In this document: piece by piece, positions 1 to 8,885 of the stretch
Layout: every line of letters starts with the position of its first letter
How positions within the stretch are numbered: position 1 is the stretch's first letter
Assembly (NCBI GenBank): GCA_005222975.1
Contig: NJBI01000010.1
Coordinates: 1 to 64,000, forward strand
Direction: 5' to 3'
From: Promethearchaeota archaeon Loki_b31
GTDB taxonomy: Archaea; Asgardarchaeota; Lokiarchaeia; Sigyniarchaeales; SOKP01
Length of the DNA stretch: 64,000 nt
Made by a program: the position numbers and the translations under genes
Notes under the pieces: generated by a model
What the model saw: the letters and a program-made list of their open reading frames with translations, nothing else
Database searches by the model: none
Told to the model about the DNA's origin: nothing

Positions 1-1404
1 AAAGAAAGAAAGAAACACAAATTCTTTCTCTCCCTTAAAGATCTTGAAAGACATATGTTCGTATGTGGTACTACGGGCTCTGGGAAGAGTAATTTCTTAC
101 AATATCTCTTAACCAACTTTAAAAAACACTATGATATTCCTTTCTTACTTGTAGAATTTAAGGGGGAATACACGTTTTTACAAGATATAATTGAAGATAT
201 GGTAATAATTAGACCTGGAGAAAATTTTTCCATAAATATATTTAATCCAGAGGGGGCTAATCCAGAAATTCATGCTGAAAGAATTTTTAATATTCTAAAA
301 AGTGGACAATTTTTAGATGAGCAATCGGAATTCTCCCCTCAAATGGAAAAAGTCTTGGTAGATATTTTAACAATAGTATATAGTAATCCACAATATCAGA
401 GCTGGAAAGGTTTTTTTAATCAATGTGATCAGTATCTAGAAAATGAGAAAAGAAATATCCCTATGCTACATCAGAGTCTTGTTAGTATTCAAAATAGAAT
501 TAGAAGATTTTCATTGGGACCATTAAAAGCTATTTTTTCTACAAGGTATAAACTGAGCGTAAAAGAACTATTTGACAAGAATATTCTAATCGATCTAAGC
601 TCTATTATACGATTAGGTGGAGAAAAAGAAGATGCTCTATTTTTTCTAAATATGGTTTTAAAATATTTATGGGATAAAAATATAACACAAGGAGCGTATC
701 AATTCAAAGGCATAAAGCATCTGACAATTATCGAAGATGTACAATATTTTGCACCAAAAGATTCATCATCCCAATCCAAATTAACAACTTACTTAGAAGA
801 TATCGCACTTTTACAACGAGGTACTGGCGAATGTTTGATTTCAATTGCCACACGCCCTCAAATAAGTGGAGAAATTTTAGCAAATTGTGGCGTTTTGATT
901 GTATTTAAAAGTTATATGCAGAGGAGTCTCCTCCGTGAAATACTGAATCTTGAAGAAGAAAATGAAGATTATGTGTCAATTCTAGAAGAAGGACAATGTA
1001 TTGCCCGTGTAAACTCTGTAAAGAGACCATTTCTACTTTGGGTTCCGTATTTCAAAAGACATTGGCTAAAACGAGGGGATGTAAATAGAAAAAATAAAGA
1101 AATTCTAAAGAGATTAAAGGATAAAGATAAACCAGATATTAAACTAAATAAAGAAGAACTAAAGCAAAATACTAAAAAAGAAATAAAAAACAAAAAAAAA
1201 GGTTCAAAACCTCGTAAAAAGAAAATTTCACTAGAGAGTAAAGAATTAGAGCATAAAGTTTATTGCAAATTTTGCGGAAAAGAAGTAGAGCAAAACGTGG
1301 AAAAATGTGAGGAGTGTTCGACCAAATTAGAAAAGGAAGATAAAGAACATATGGAATTAGAAAAATTCATAGATACATTGTTGGACAAACAAACAAAGAG
1401 TTAA
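1..1404 (+). CDS. HerA/VirB4-like DNA-pumping ATPase with C-terminal zinc ribbon (5' partial)
   Basis: The reading frame is open to the left edge. The residues before the tracked ATG (ending LERH) are the usual lead-in to a HerA/VirB4 Walker A, so the gene starts outside the window and the ATG at 55 is internal. Walker A is GTTGSGKSN. A Walker B-like IIED lies about two thirds along, followed by a sensor-like segment (SIATRPQ). The C-terminus is lysine-rich, then has a CxxC-x(n)-CxxC zinc ribbon (YCKFCGKE, CEEC). Family members are hexameric ATPases that translocate DNA or act with nucleases such as NurA; no NurA is visible. Nearby McrBC is compatible with a defence role, but this is not shown. 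The P-loop family is clear; the exact subfamily is not. Confidence 0.8.
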   Translation, partial: KERKKHKFFLSLKDLERHMFVCGTTGSGKSNFLQYLLTNFKKHYDIPFLLVEFKGEYTFLQDIIEDMVIIRPGENFSINIFNPEGANPEIHAERIFNILKSGQFLDEQSEFSPQMEKVLVDILTIVYSNPQYQSWKGFFNQCDQYLENEKRNIPMLHQSLVSIQNRIRRFSLGPLKAIFSTRYKLSVKELFDKNILIDLSSIIRLGGEKEDALFFLNMVLKYLWDKNITQGAYQFKGIKHLTIIEDVQYFAPKDSSSQSKLTTYLEDIALLQRGTGECLISIATRPQISGEILANCGVLIVFKSYMQRSLLREILNLEEENEDYVSILEEGQCIARVNSVKRPFLLWVPYFKRHWLKRGDVNRKNKEILKRLKDKDKPDIKLNKEELKQNTKKEIKNKKKGSKPRKKKISLESKELEHKVYCKFCGKEVEQNVEKCEECSTKLEKEDKEHMELEKFIDTLLDKQTKS

Positions 1405-1417
1405 AAAGGTTTGATGA

Positions 1418-1507
1418 AATGCACATCAATCTCATGCGGATAAATCCGGTTTACATCAAGGATTTAAAGCACGAGCTCAAAGTGCTGCTGCTAAGAATAA
1501 AAAATAA
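1418..1507 (+). pseudogene. Short orphan coding-like fragment (possible gene 3' remnant)
   Basis: After an in-frame TGA, one frame reads a protein-like, alanine- and lysine-rich tail (KSGLHQGFKARAQSAAAKN) ending in TAA. It has no start codon, so it could be the decayed end of a gene. I do not recognise the family. A 33-codon ATG ORF in another frame overlaps it and looks less protein-like. Confidence 0.25.
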
Positions 1508-1603
1508 ATTCAAATAAATAAAATTTAAGTTTTAAGTTAATTGTTATAAAACTCGTATTAGAACTTTTTAAAGATCATAAATCACTGGCAATGAAAATTC
1601 CTC

Positions 1604-2323
1604 ATGAAAAGACATATCCAAGTCTCTTTAGTAATTCCGACATATAATCGATTAATGAAGCTATTTAGGCTTTTAAAAAGCTTAAATCGATTAACTCCAT
1701 TACCAGATGAGGTTATTATAATAGACGATCATTCTACGGACCAAACGCCAGAATTACTCAAGCGATGGAAAGATTTAGGCAATGGGATTTGCAAGAAAAT
1801 TGTGTTAAAGGACCAAAATAAGGGACCAGCACATTCCCGAAATATAGGAATTGAGTTAGCGTCAAACAAATTAGTGGCATTTATTGACGATGATGTTGTA
1901 ATTAAAAGCGACTGGGTTGAAAAAATAACAGCACCCTTATCTAATGCCCATAAAAGTCTTGTTGGTGTCGGTGGAGTCGTTAACGCGTTTAAAAAACATA
2001 TTATTAGTCAATATTATGTAATCCATAATATTCTGGAAGCACCAATACAACTGAATTATCTACCAACAGTAAATTGTTTTTTTAAGAAAGAACATCTTAT
2101 GGAAGTTGGGGGATTCGATGATAATTTTTTATTTGCGGGAGGCGAGGATACTGATCTCTGCCTTCGATTAAAAAAAAGGGGTTTTTTCTTCGATAAAGTT
2201 CAAGACGCTATAGTGTATCATGATTTCTCACCGAATTTTATTGATTTTTGTCATACATGGTTAAGATATGGAAAAGGAACACATTTAGCAATTCATAATC
2301 TAAGGAGGGATTCACTTGACTAA
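1604..2323 (+). CDS. Family 2 glycosyltransferase
   Basis: This 239-residue protein has the GT-A fold signature. The nucleotide-binding start is SLVIPTYNR, followed by IIIDDHSTD, then the metal-binding FIDDDVV near residue 95. The acceptor-side motif GGFDDNFLFAGGEDTDL lies near residue 170. GT2 enzymes transfer sugars from nucleotide-sugars to lipid, glycan or protein acceptors, usually at the inner face of the membrane, and this subgroup is common in surface-polysaccharide and S-layer glycosylation. The protein lacks the hydrophobic C-terminal segment often seen in the family. That segment is instead carried by the next small ORF, whose TTG overlaps this gene's end by 8 bases. Donor and acceptor cannot be told. 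Confidence 0.88.
   Translation: MKRHIQVSLVIPTYNRLMKLFRLLKSLNRLTPLPDEVIIIDDHSTDQTPELLKRWKDLGNGICKKIVLKDQNKGPAHSRNIGIELASNKLVAFIDDDVVIKSDWVEKITAPLSNAHKSLVGVGGVVNAFKKHIISQYYVIHNILEAPIQLNYLPTVNCFFKKEHLMEVGGFDDNFLFAGGEDTDLCLRLKKRGFFFDKVQDAIVYHDFSPNFIDFCHTWLRYGKGTHLAIHNLRRDSLD
2304..2309 (+). promoter_or_regulatory. Strong Shine-Dalgarno site for the coupled small ORF
   Basis: GGAGGG lies inside the end of the glycosyltransferase gene, six bases before the TTG at 2316. It argues that the small ORF is translated as its own coupled cistron and is not just a frameshifted tail. Confidence 0.6.
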
Positions 2324-2561
2324 GTCATATTTAGTCAATGAAATTCAACAGTACGAGCTCTCTGAATTATGGGAGCAAAATATCATTGCCCGAAAATTCT
2401 CCATAAGGAATATTACTAAACAAATGACCTATAATCTGCGTATGTATTTGCGGGAAAAAGAATCCTTAACGCATATAATAATTTTTTCATTTCTAGGTAT
2501 CATTCAACTGTTTTTTTACACATTAGGGGCGTTCATAGCAAGATTACGTCTTAGACGCTAA
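2316..2561 (+). CDS. Small membrane protein coupled to the glycosyltransferase
   Basis: This 81-residue protein starts at TTG behind a near-perfect SD and overlaps the upstream glycosyltransferase. Residues 1-50 are polar and 51-75 form one hydrophobic helix (HIIIFSFLGIIQLFFYTLGAF), followed by a basic RLRLRR end that fits a positive-inside cytoplasmic tail. It resembles the membrane tail that many GT2 enzymes carry, so it is either a separate membrane anchor or partner for the enzyme or the product of an old frameshift. The SD favours a separate cistron. Confidence 0.55.
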   Translation: MTKSYLVNEIQQYELSELWEQNIIARKFSIRNITKQMTYNLRMYLREKESLTHIIIFSFLGIIQLFFYTLGAFIARLRLRR

Positions 2562-2810
2562 GATCAATAAAAGAGCATAACTATTTATAATAAAAAAAAA
2601 ATATAATTCTCTTAGAGACTTTTAAAAAATACATTTAAAATTACTTGATAATAATTTGGATTTTAAAAGTCCAAAATTTTTTCATAATATTTTCAAAATA
2701 AAGAAATCCAATAAATTAAATATTTATAAAATATAAAATGTATAAGAAAATCTGTATATGTCTTTCTTTTTATCTTTATAGAGTATTTAAGTATATCTAA
2801 AGTGAAATGA
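2562..2810. other. AT-rich intergenic region upstream of mcrB
   Basis: Extremely AT-rich and poor in coding sign in all frames. I see no repeat or RNA gene. A promoter for mcrBC is expected here; several TATA-like strings (for example around 2720-2740) are too common in this base composition to choose from. Confidence 0.4.
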
Positions 2811-4724
2811 ATGGAATTAGCAAACTTTTTAGAAATATTAAATAAATTATGGGATTTTGCAAATAATTACACTTCTTATTTTAATAATCCAGCACTATTT
2901 CTTGAGACAATAAAAAGCATGGATAAGTCTTTCCTATTTGAACAACAAGATAATTACAAGTTATATAGTTTATATGATAAAGATAATATGCTTGCTCCTG
3001 TAAATTTTGTCAGGTATATAATATTAAATAAAATTTTGAGTGATAAGGAAATTACAATTGAGATGATTGAAGAATTAAAGGAAAACATTTTACAAAAGAA
3101 TAAAGGCTTTTTTAAAGAATACCCAAATCATCTCCTTGCTTTGGAAAACCTAGTTGTTGAAAAAATCGAAGCGGGAAGAAATAAGAAAGTGAAAGTATTC
3201 CGATCTTATAAAAATAATTTTAGGATTTTATACCAAATCCATTATAACAAATATAAAGAAAAATTCATTTCAGATCTCGAATCTATTGCTACTTTTTTAA
3301 GAAATGATGTATTAAATCTAAAAGAACGTTTAAAGTTTAAAATTGTGTCATTTAGTGGGAGTTCTTATTTAGGACTGCATTATTGTTGGATAGTTCTGTT
3401 TCCAAGTAATATTAGTTCTCATATGAACTCATATCAAATGTTTTTCAGAATAAAACCAGGAGAGAAAGGATTCCCCCCAAAATCAATTCATTATGGTTTA
3501 AGAAAAGGTTCAAATGTTATTGATGAAGAAAATTTTGGGAAATTGCAATTTCAGGAAATTGATAATTTTAATTATGATAATTTCAAGCAAGATTTACAAA
3601 ATATATCAACAAAACTATGGGAAAAGAACCAGAAAGTCAAACTTAAGAAGAGAATGATAGGAACACCCAATAAAGTATCCGATCTAGTAGAGGAAGACGA
3701 GGACATAGAGATTAAGGTCGAAGAAACCGAAGATATTGTGCCGTTAAATCAGATTCTTTATGGACCTCCCGGAACGGGAAAAACTTATAACAGTATTAAT
3801 TTAGCCGTTAAAATTGTTGATCCTGATTTCTTAGGAGAATCAAGAGAAGATCTCCTTAGAAGGTATGGAGAATTAACTGATATCAATCAAATTGGATTTA
3901 TTACCTTTCATCAATCTTATTCATATGAAGATTTTATAGAGGGTTTACGCTACGATGAGGAGAAAGGAATTCCAATCCCCACTGCAGGGGTTTTTCTACT
4001 ATTTATACAGAATGCCAAAAAAAATCCCGAAAAAAAATATGTACTAATTATTGACGAAATAAATAGAGGCAAAATGTCAAAGATTTTTGGAGAATTGATA
4101 ACCTGTATTGAAGAGGATAAAAGATTAGGTGGTGAAAATCAAGTACCTATAACATTACCTTATTCTAAAGAAAAAATTTCAGTTCCCAACAATGTATATA
4201 TCATCGGTACAATGAATTCCACAGATCGGAGTATTGCTTTATTAGATATCGCCCTTAGAAGGAGATTTCAATTTGTCAAACTATATCCCGATCATGAATT
4301 ATTAAAGAAAGAGTTAATTAATAAAGAGTTAGATTCTGGATTTGTAAACAATTTTATTTTTATTTTTAAGATATTAAATGAAAGAATTGAGGTATTACTT
4401 GATAAAGATCATACTATTGGTCATTCTTTCTTCTTAAAAATGAAAAATCCTCGAGATCTTTATAAAATATGGTATAACCAGATAATACCATTATTAGAAG
4501 AATATTTTTATAACGATTGGGAGAAATTACAGCTTTTACTTGGAAAATATAAGAAAGAAGAACAAAAGTTGGGGAAGGGATTTATAAAAACAAAGGACAT
4601 TGACAAAAAATCTCTTTTTGAGGAATTTTTTGAAGATTTTGACCTTTATGAAGTTGAAGATTATGAAGGAATGGAAGATGATTTTATAGAGATATTAGAA
4701 AATACTTTTATCAAAAAAAAATAA
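2811..4724 (+). CDS. mcrB: McrB-type AAA+ GTPase of a type IV (modification-dependent) restriction system
   Basis: 637 residues. The C-terminal half is a McrB-family AAA+ motor: Walker A YGPPGTGKT at about 316-324, a conserved TFHQSYSYEDFIEG, Walker B with the McrB hallmark LIIDEINRG at about 412-420, and the sensor stretch IGTMNSTDRS followed by ALRRRF. The middle part carries the MrcB_N/DUF3578-like segment seen in many McrB proteins. McrB hydrolyses GTP, translocates along DNA and activates the McrC nuclease when its N-terminal domain meets modified bases. The first 100 residues are unlike E. coli McrB, so the recognised modification cannot be predicted. mcrC follows 64 bases downstream on the same strand. 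Confidence 0.93.
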   Translation: MELANFLEILNKLWDFANNYTSYFNNPALFLETIKSMDKSFLFEQQDNYKLYSLYDKDNMLAPVNFVRYIILNKILSDKEITIEMIEELKENILQKNKGFFKEYPNHLLALENLVVEKIEAGRNKKVKVFRSYKNNFRILYQIHYNKYKEKFISDLESIATFLRNDVLNLKERLKFKIVSFSGSSYLGLHYCWIVLFPSNISSHMNSYQMFFRIKPGEKGFPPKSIHYGLRKGSNVIDEENFGKLQFQEIDNFNYDNFKQDLQNISTKLWEKNQKVKLKKRMIGTPNKVSDLVEEDEDIEIKVEETEDIVPLNQILYGPPGTGKTYNSINLAVKIVDPDFLGESREDLLRRYGELTDINQIGFITFHQSYSYEDFIEGLRYDEEKGIPIPTAGVFLLFIQNAKKNPEKKYVLIIDEINRGKMSKIFGELITCIEEDKRLGGENQVPITLPYSKEKISVPNNVYIIGTMNSTDRSIALLDIALRRRFQFVKLYPDHELLKKELINKELDSGFVNNFIFIFKILNERIEVLLDKDHTIGHSFFLKMKNPRDLYKIWYNQIIPLLEEYFYNDWEKLQLLLGKYKKEEQKLGKGFIKTKDIDKKSLFEEFFEDFDLYEVEDYEGMEDDFIEILENTFIKKK

Positions 4725-4788
4725 AATCTGTTTTATTTCTAAATCATTTAAAAATATAAGAAATTATTTAGAATATTAGAAAATTGAA

Positions 4789-6156
4789 ATGTATGTAAAG
4801 GATAAACTAATAACAGTTTTTGAATATGAGAAAGTCCCCTATGATGATCTTGAAGATAAATTAATAGATGTAGATCTTAATAGAATTAAAAATCAGATTG
4901 AGAAGATCAATGTTAGTCTAAAAACCGAAGTTATTACCTTGCGGTGGAATTATTTACAAGCTAAAAATTATGTAGGATTTATAAAACTTAAGAAGTATTC
5001 AATCCAAATAATCCCAAAAATATATCGCATAGATGGGGATTTGGAATTAGAGATTCCTAGAAATGTTAATTTTTTACTTTTCTTATTTCAGTACCTCAAG
5101 AAATCTCTATGGAAAATTAAACAGCATGATTTAGGTACCTTAAGCAGGATGAAGGGAGATATCTTTGAATTTTTTATTTATTTCTTTGCAAACAATCTTA
5201 AGATACTTATTAACCAAGGAATCTATAAGTCTTATATGAAAATAAATGAAAATAATTGCTTTTTAAAAGGTAAATTTCTAATTGATAAACAAATAAAATA
5301 TAATTCCACGAAAAAATGGAAATTTTGTTATGAATATGAAGAGTTTACAGAAGATAATATTTTAAATCAAACATTAAAATATGTTTGCTTTTTACTAAAA
5401 AAACATTCAACAAATTCAAGGTCAGAAAGACTACTCACCGATGTTTTAGCTTTATTAAATGATGTAAAATTAAGGCAAATTCGACCCGCTGATTTTAAAT
5501 TTCTGCACTTTGATAGAATAAATTCGGCGTATAAACCATTTATAGATTTCTGTAAGATATTTATAGAACAATCTAATATTGGATTTAATTATGAGGATTT
5601 TAAAAGTTTTTATTTTTTATTTGATATGAATAAATTATTTGAGGGATTTCTATCAGAATTTATAAATCGCAATAAAGATAAGATTTTTGTTAACAAAATA
5701 CATGATTTAATTGAAATTAGAGGACAGTTAGATTATTATTCAATTGGTAAACTATTTGATAAATTTAAGCTGTATCCTGATTTACATTTGAGATATAATG
5801 AAAAAAATAAAGAGAAATATATTCTCCTCGATTTTAAATATAAAATTTTAGATCCATCTAAGAGAAATTTAAGTTTATCACGTAGTGATTTATTTCAGAT
5901 GTTCACTTATTCGCAATCCCAGGATGAAAAGTATAATAACATTATTCTATTATTTCCTGAAGCAGAATTTATGAAATCTAATATTGATAATTTTTATAGA
6001 CATTCAAAAATTAGTTGTGAAGTAAATCTATTTGTTAAGACTATTAACTTACAGAAGATCTTCTTTTTTGATGAAGCTAAAAATGTAAAATACAATATTA
6101 TCGAATGGCAGAAAAAATTAATTAGTCAACTAAACAAGATTTTAGTTTTAAATTGA
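4789..6156 (+). CDS. mcrC: McrC nuclease subunit of the type IV restriction system
   Basis: 455 residues. The N-terminal part matches the McrC beta-rich domain (the IIPKIYR segment is family-typical) that stimulates the GTPase of the McrB hexamer. The C-terminal part is a PD-(D/E)XK nuclease: YPDLHLRY near residue 330 and, about 17 residues later, LLDFKYK. That gives the D...DxK catalytic set. It lies directly behind mcrB and completes a two-gene system. Its start is the first ATG. No truncation is visible. Confidence 0.9.
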   Translation: MYVKDKLITVFEYEKVPYDDLEDKLIDVDLNRIKNQIEKINVSLKTEVITLRWNYLQAKNYVGFIKLKKYSIQIIPKIYRIDGDLELEIPRNVNFLLFLFQYLKKSLWKIKQHDLGTLSRMKGDIFEFFIYFFANNLKILINQGIYKSYMKINENNCFLKGKFLIDKQIKYNSTKKWKFCYEYEEFTEDNILNQTLKYVCFLLKKHSTNSRSERLLTDVLALLNDVKLRQIRPADFKFLHFDRINSAYKPFIDFCKIFIEQSNIGFNYEDFKSFYFLFDMNKLFEGFLSEFINRNKDKIFVNKIHDLIEIRGQLDYYSIGKLFDKFKLYPDLHLRYNEKNKEKYILLDFKYKILDPSKRNLSLSRSDLFQMFTYSQSQDEKYNNIILLFPEAEFMKSNIDNFYRHSKISCEVNLFVKTINLQKIFFFDEAKNVKYNIIEWQKKLISQLNKILVLN

Positions 6157-6167
6157 GCTCATATTGT

Positions 6168-6326
6168 TTAGAGAAATCTTATAATAATTTGATTAAATAA
6201 CCTACGCATAATACTTCTAATTTCGGTGAAAGAGTCATATTTCTTCCCTGTAACCTCGTCCATATAGAGTTCACGATTTATCTCAATCATTATAGATTTT
6301 ACGTGTTTTTCTCGGTGAAGGAATTT
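6168..6326 (-). pseudogene. Remnant of an N-formylglutamate amidohydrolase-like gene
   Basis: A minus-strand frame without a start codon reads HREKHVKSIMIEINRELYMDE and then a helical tail to TAA. This is very like the conserved end of N-formylglutamate amidohydrolases (an EINRxLYMDE pattern). Upstream of it the frame is closed, so only about 50 C-terminal codons survive. It marks an earlier gene replaced at the edge of the island. Confidence 0.5.
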
Positions 6327-6523
6327 TTATGGCACATAACAACCCTTAATGTTTAAATGTTTATCTCGTTATGACTATGTATTGCTACTTAATATGCTAA
6401 TTTTAAATCTTTCTAATTTTTGCTTTTCAGCTCATTATTGTCCTAGATTTAAAATGACTTTCCAATCCAATAAACCGCTATTATTAAGAAAAAAATAGGC
6501 TCGTAATTTTATTGATATTTAAT
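6327..6523. other. Intergenic region with no supported gene
   Basis: AT-rich sequence between the amidohydrolase remnant and the 3' end of the first TGT-like gene. I see no ORF, repeat or RNA fold I would defend. Confidence 0.4.
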
Positions 6524-7762
6524 TTATATTAGACTTTTAACTATTGTTTTGATTTTTTTTTTCGATTCTGAATTTTTTAATTGATCCAAAAACAATCTTA
6601 TAAAATTATCTGGAGATTCTTCTTTAAGCGTATATAATTTTCTTAATAAAGCAATATGTTGATAAAGATTATGAAAGAAAACCCTGATTCTCATTTCTCT
6701 AAAATCTGTGCCATGTTGATTTTGGTTAGTTAATTTCTTATCTGCTTCCATACATCTACTTCTTACTTCTGCTATTGAAATATCGTTACAAAAAGGACAA
6801 TTACAAGTAAAATCTTTAAATCTGTCATTATATAATCCTTCATATTTGAACGGATCAGAATAATTGGTAATATTAAGTTCATTATCAAGTAGAGGTATGT
6901 AAACTTGAGATATCCTATCCGTACAAGCTCTTCTCCACGGGGTTGCGACATCACAACTTTCAATTCCATAAAACACCAAGAAGAAAATTTTTTTCCACCC
7001 TCCCAATCCTAAACCGTGACCACGGACTTCCCAATTATGTTTTTCTTTGAAATTAGAAAAAAGTCTTAATATTTCTTTTAATTTTAATACTCCTTGATTA
7101 GCAATACCGGCTATTCCTATATAATCTATTTTATTCGAGTGATTATTATATAATTCTTGTAATTTGGATTTGAAATCGGCAGGATTAATAGCATTTATAG
7201 GAACCATTAATTCGCAATTTTCATGTTTATTTTGAATTGAAATGTCTAATAATTCATTATTCAAATTTTCTTTTGTTTCTAATGATAACTTATTCCACTC
7301 TTCCCTTCCTTTAATCGAAATTTCGTTTCTAGATGAATAACTTGGACCAATATCAAAATTAACATAAATATCTGGTCTCCCATTTTTTATAAATTCAAAA
7401 TATGCTTCAAAATAACATCTATAACTGTTAATCTCATTTACAGGAAGATTATCATTTATAATTTTATTAAAGATTCGATTACCGCCAACATCTAATAGAA
7501 TTTTTAAATTTTGAGCTAGTTTTATGTCAACTGGCGTATATTCGGCAAGGATATCTCTAAGATTTTTTCCTTTATATTTTATTTTATAATTATTAAAGTA
7601 GGGTTTGCTTTTTGGTATAGTAAAACCGAATATAAATGAAGAGAAATTAAATAAAAAGGTATAATGATTTATTTTATTACAAAAATATGATAAATTATTA
7701 AATAGATTGTCATATTCTCCACGACCTGCTGGCCAACCAATTATTGGATAAAAATTAGTCAT
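6524..7762 (-). CDS. TGT/DpdA-like base-exchange enzyme (divergent paralogue 1)
   Basis: 412 residues with the TGT order of motifs. The putative base-handling Asp is in LLDVGGN (D91). RGHGLGLGG (about 247-255) matches the loop before the catalytic strand, and SCDVATPWRRA puts the presumed nucleophile at D271. The zinc site is CNCPFC (C320, C322, C325) plus H364 in FFHNLYQH. TGT enzymes swap guanine for a 7-deazaguanine in tRNA, and DpdA relatives do so in DNA. The sequence is far from housekeeping archaeal TGT, lacks a PUA domain and sits among DNA methyltransferases and nucleases, so a DNA substrate is my inference. No deazaguanine synthesis genes are in the window. Confidence 0.75.
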   Translation of the reverse strand: MTNFYPIIGWPAGRGEYDNLFNNLSYFCNKINHYTFLFNFSSFIFGFTIPKSKPYFNNYKIKYKGKNLRDILAEYTPVDIKLAQNLKILLDVGGNRIFNKIINDNLPVNEINSYRCYFEAYFEFIKNGRPDIYVNFDIGPSYSSRNEISIKGREEWNKLSLETKENLNNELLDISIQNKHENCELMVPINAINPADFKSKLQELYNNHSNKIDYIGIAGIANQGVLKLKEILRLFSNFKEKHNWEVRGHGLGLGGWKKIFFLVFYGIESCDVATPWRRACTDRISQVYIPLLDNELNITNYSDPFKYEGLYNDRFKDFTCNCPFCNDISIAEVRSRCMEADKKLTNQNQHGTDFREMRIRVFFHNLYQHIALLRKLYTLKEESPDNFIRLFLDQLKNSESKKKIKTIVKSLI

Positions 7763-7848
7763 ATTAAAATCTCTAAGTTTTATCTTAATATAATCTTAAT
7801 ATGATTTACTATTTAAAATTGTTATTAAAAGTAAGCCAAACACGCGAA

Positions 7849-7856
7849 TATAAATA
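7849..7856 (+). promoter_or_regulatory. TATA box giving a probable leaderless transcript
   Basis: TATAAATA is centred 27 bases before the ATG at 7880, with a purine-containing BRE-like GCGAA just upstream. This is the canonical archaeal spacing to a transcription start at the initiation codon itself, so the nuclease mRNA is probably leaderless. Confidence 0.5.
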
Positions 7857-7879
7857 AAAGATATTTTATTGAAATAATT

Positions 7880-8758
7880 ATGGAAGAAAGCATTCATCTA
7901 TATAAAGAACTTTTAGAATTTTGTCGCCCTAGAATTTTAGAATTTTTTAAAAATGTTAATTTGCAAGAAAGACAATTCATAATTGATCGAACTAGTGAAT
8001 TATGTTATGAACACCTATATTTTAAGAATTATAATATTCAAGAAAGACAACAATTCTTTGGTCTTATTCCACATCTTAAAAAAGTATGTAGTGGTTGTTA
8101 TAAATATTATATGAATCCTAGAAATAAATCAAACAAAAAAATGGATGTGATTTTAGGTCAGCAATTTGAATATCTCTTAATTGATTTTTTTAAAGATAAA
8201 AAAGGAATTATTTCTGAAAAAGCAGATAAATCGTATAAAAATTATCCTGATAATCTTGTAAGAGATAGTAGTAATCAAATAGTATGTTATTATGAAGTAA
8301 AATTTTTAACAGCTCCATTTCTTTTAACTTATAAGGTAAGACCCGGGAGAGAATGTTACGAAGGTTCGACAACATTAGATATTGCTAAAAAAATAAAAGC
8401 GCAACGGGAAATCGTTGAGATGTTAGATGAACCAACTTATTATGTATATTGGTTAGATTACCCCTGCCTGAAAGGAATCTTTTATTGGGAAGCAACAAAA
8501 GTCTATCAATATATTGATAAGGTAAAGATTGAATGGGATAGAAAAGAAAGAACTGGAGATTTCAAAAATAATAAAAAGATTTCTGTAACCAAAAAAGTCT
8601 ATTTGCCGTTGCTCGAAATGCATCCTTTTTCATCATTGGTTTGGATCTTTAAAAATCAGGAAATTAGAGCCTCTGAAATAATAGATAAAAGGAAAAAAAC
8701 CCGTTTACAACACAAACAAAAGAAATCAGTTCAAAAGGGATTAAATAGATTTTTCTAA
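7880..8758 (+). CDS. PD-(D/E)XK-type nuclease, probable restriction endonuclease of the island
   Basis: 292 residues, not matched to a named family. A PD-(D/E)XK core is readable: E97 in GQQFEYLL, D124 in YPDNL, and E139-x-K141 in YYEVKF, followed by a helix with a glutamine (KIKAQRE) as in many restriction enzymes. A CSGC pair near residue 70-73 may bind metal. The C-terminus is strongly basic, which would suit DNA contact. It is transcribed divergently from the first TGT-like gene and converges on the HhH/methyltransferase operon. Cleavage of DNA lacking the local modification is the natural guess but is inferred. Confidence 0.65.
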   Translation: MEESIHLYKELLEFCRPRILEFFKNVNLQERQFIIDRTSELCYEHLYFKNYNIQERQQFFGLIPHLKKVCSGCYKYYMNPRNKSNKKMDVILGQQFEYLLIDFFKDKKGIISEKADKSYKNYPDNLVRDSSNQIVCYYEVKFLTAPFLLTYKVRPGRECYEGSTTLDIAKKIKAQREIVEMLDEPTYYVYWLDYPCLKGIFYWEATKVYQYIDKVKIEWDRKERTGDFKNNKKISVTKKVYLPLLEMHPFSSLVWIFKNQEIRASEIIDKRKKTRLQHKQKKSVQKGLNRFF

Positions 8759-8885
8759 TTTTAGTTTTTATCTTTTTAGAAATTTTAAAGAGATTCTTGA
8801 TATCTAAATTACATCTTATTTTCAATAATTGGTTGAATAACCAAAATGTTTATTTGAAATCGCTTGAAATAAAATATTGGAAAGC

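Noticed and set aside
969-1193. Antisense ORFs of the track (969-1193, 6772-6969, 10516-10815, 19530-19856, 21200-21484, 41643-41969, 51110-51466 and similar)
   Set aside because: They mirror well-supported genes on the other strand and show no family pattern of their own.
1604-2561. Merging the glycosyltransferase and the next small ORF as one frameshifted gene
   Set aside because: GGAGGG six bases before the TTG supports a separate coupled cistron. A frameshift is not excluded, so it is noted in the features.
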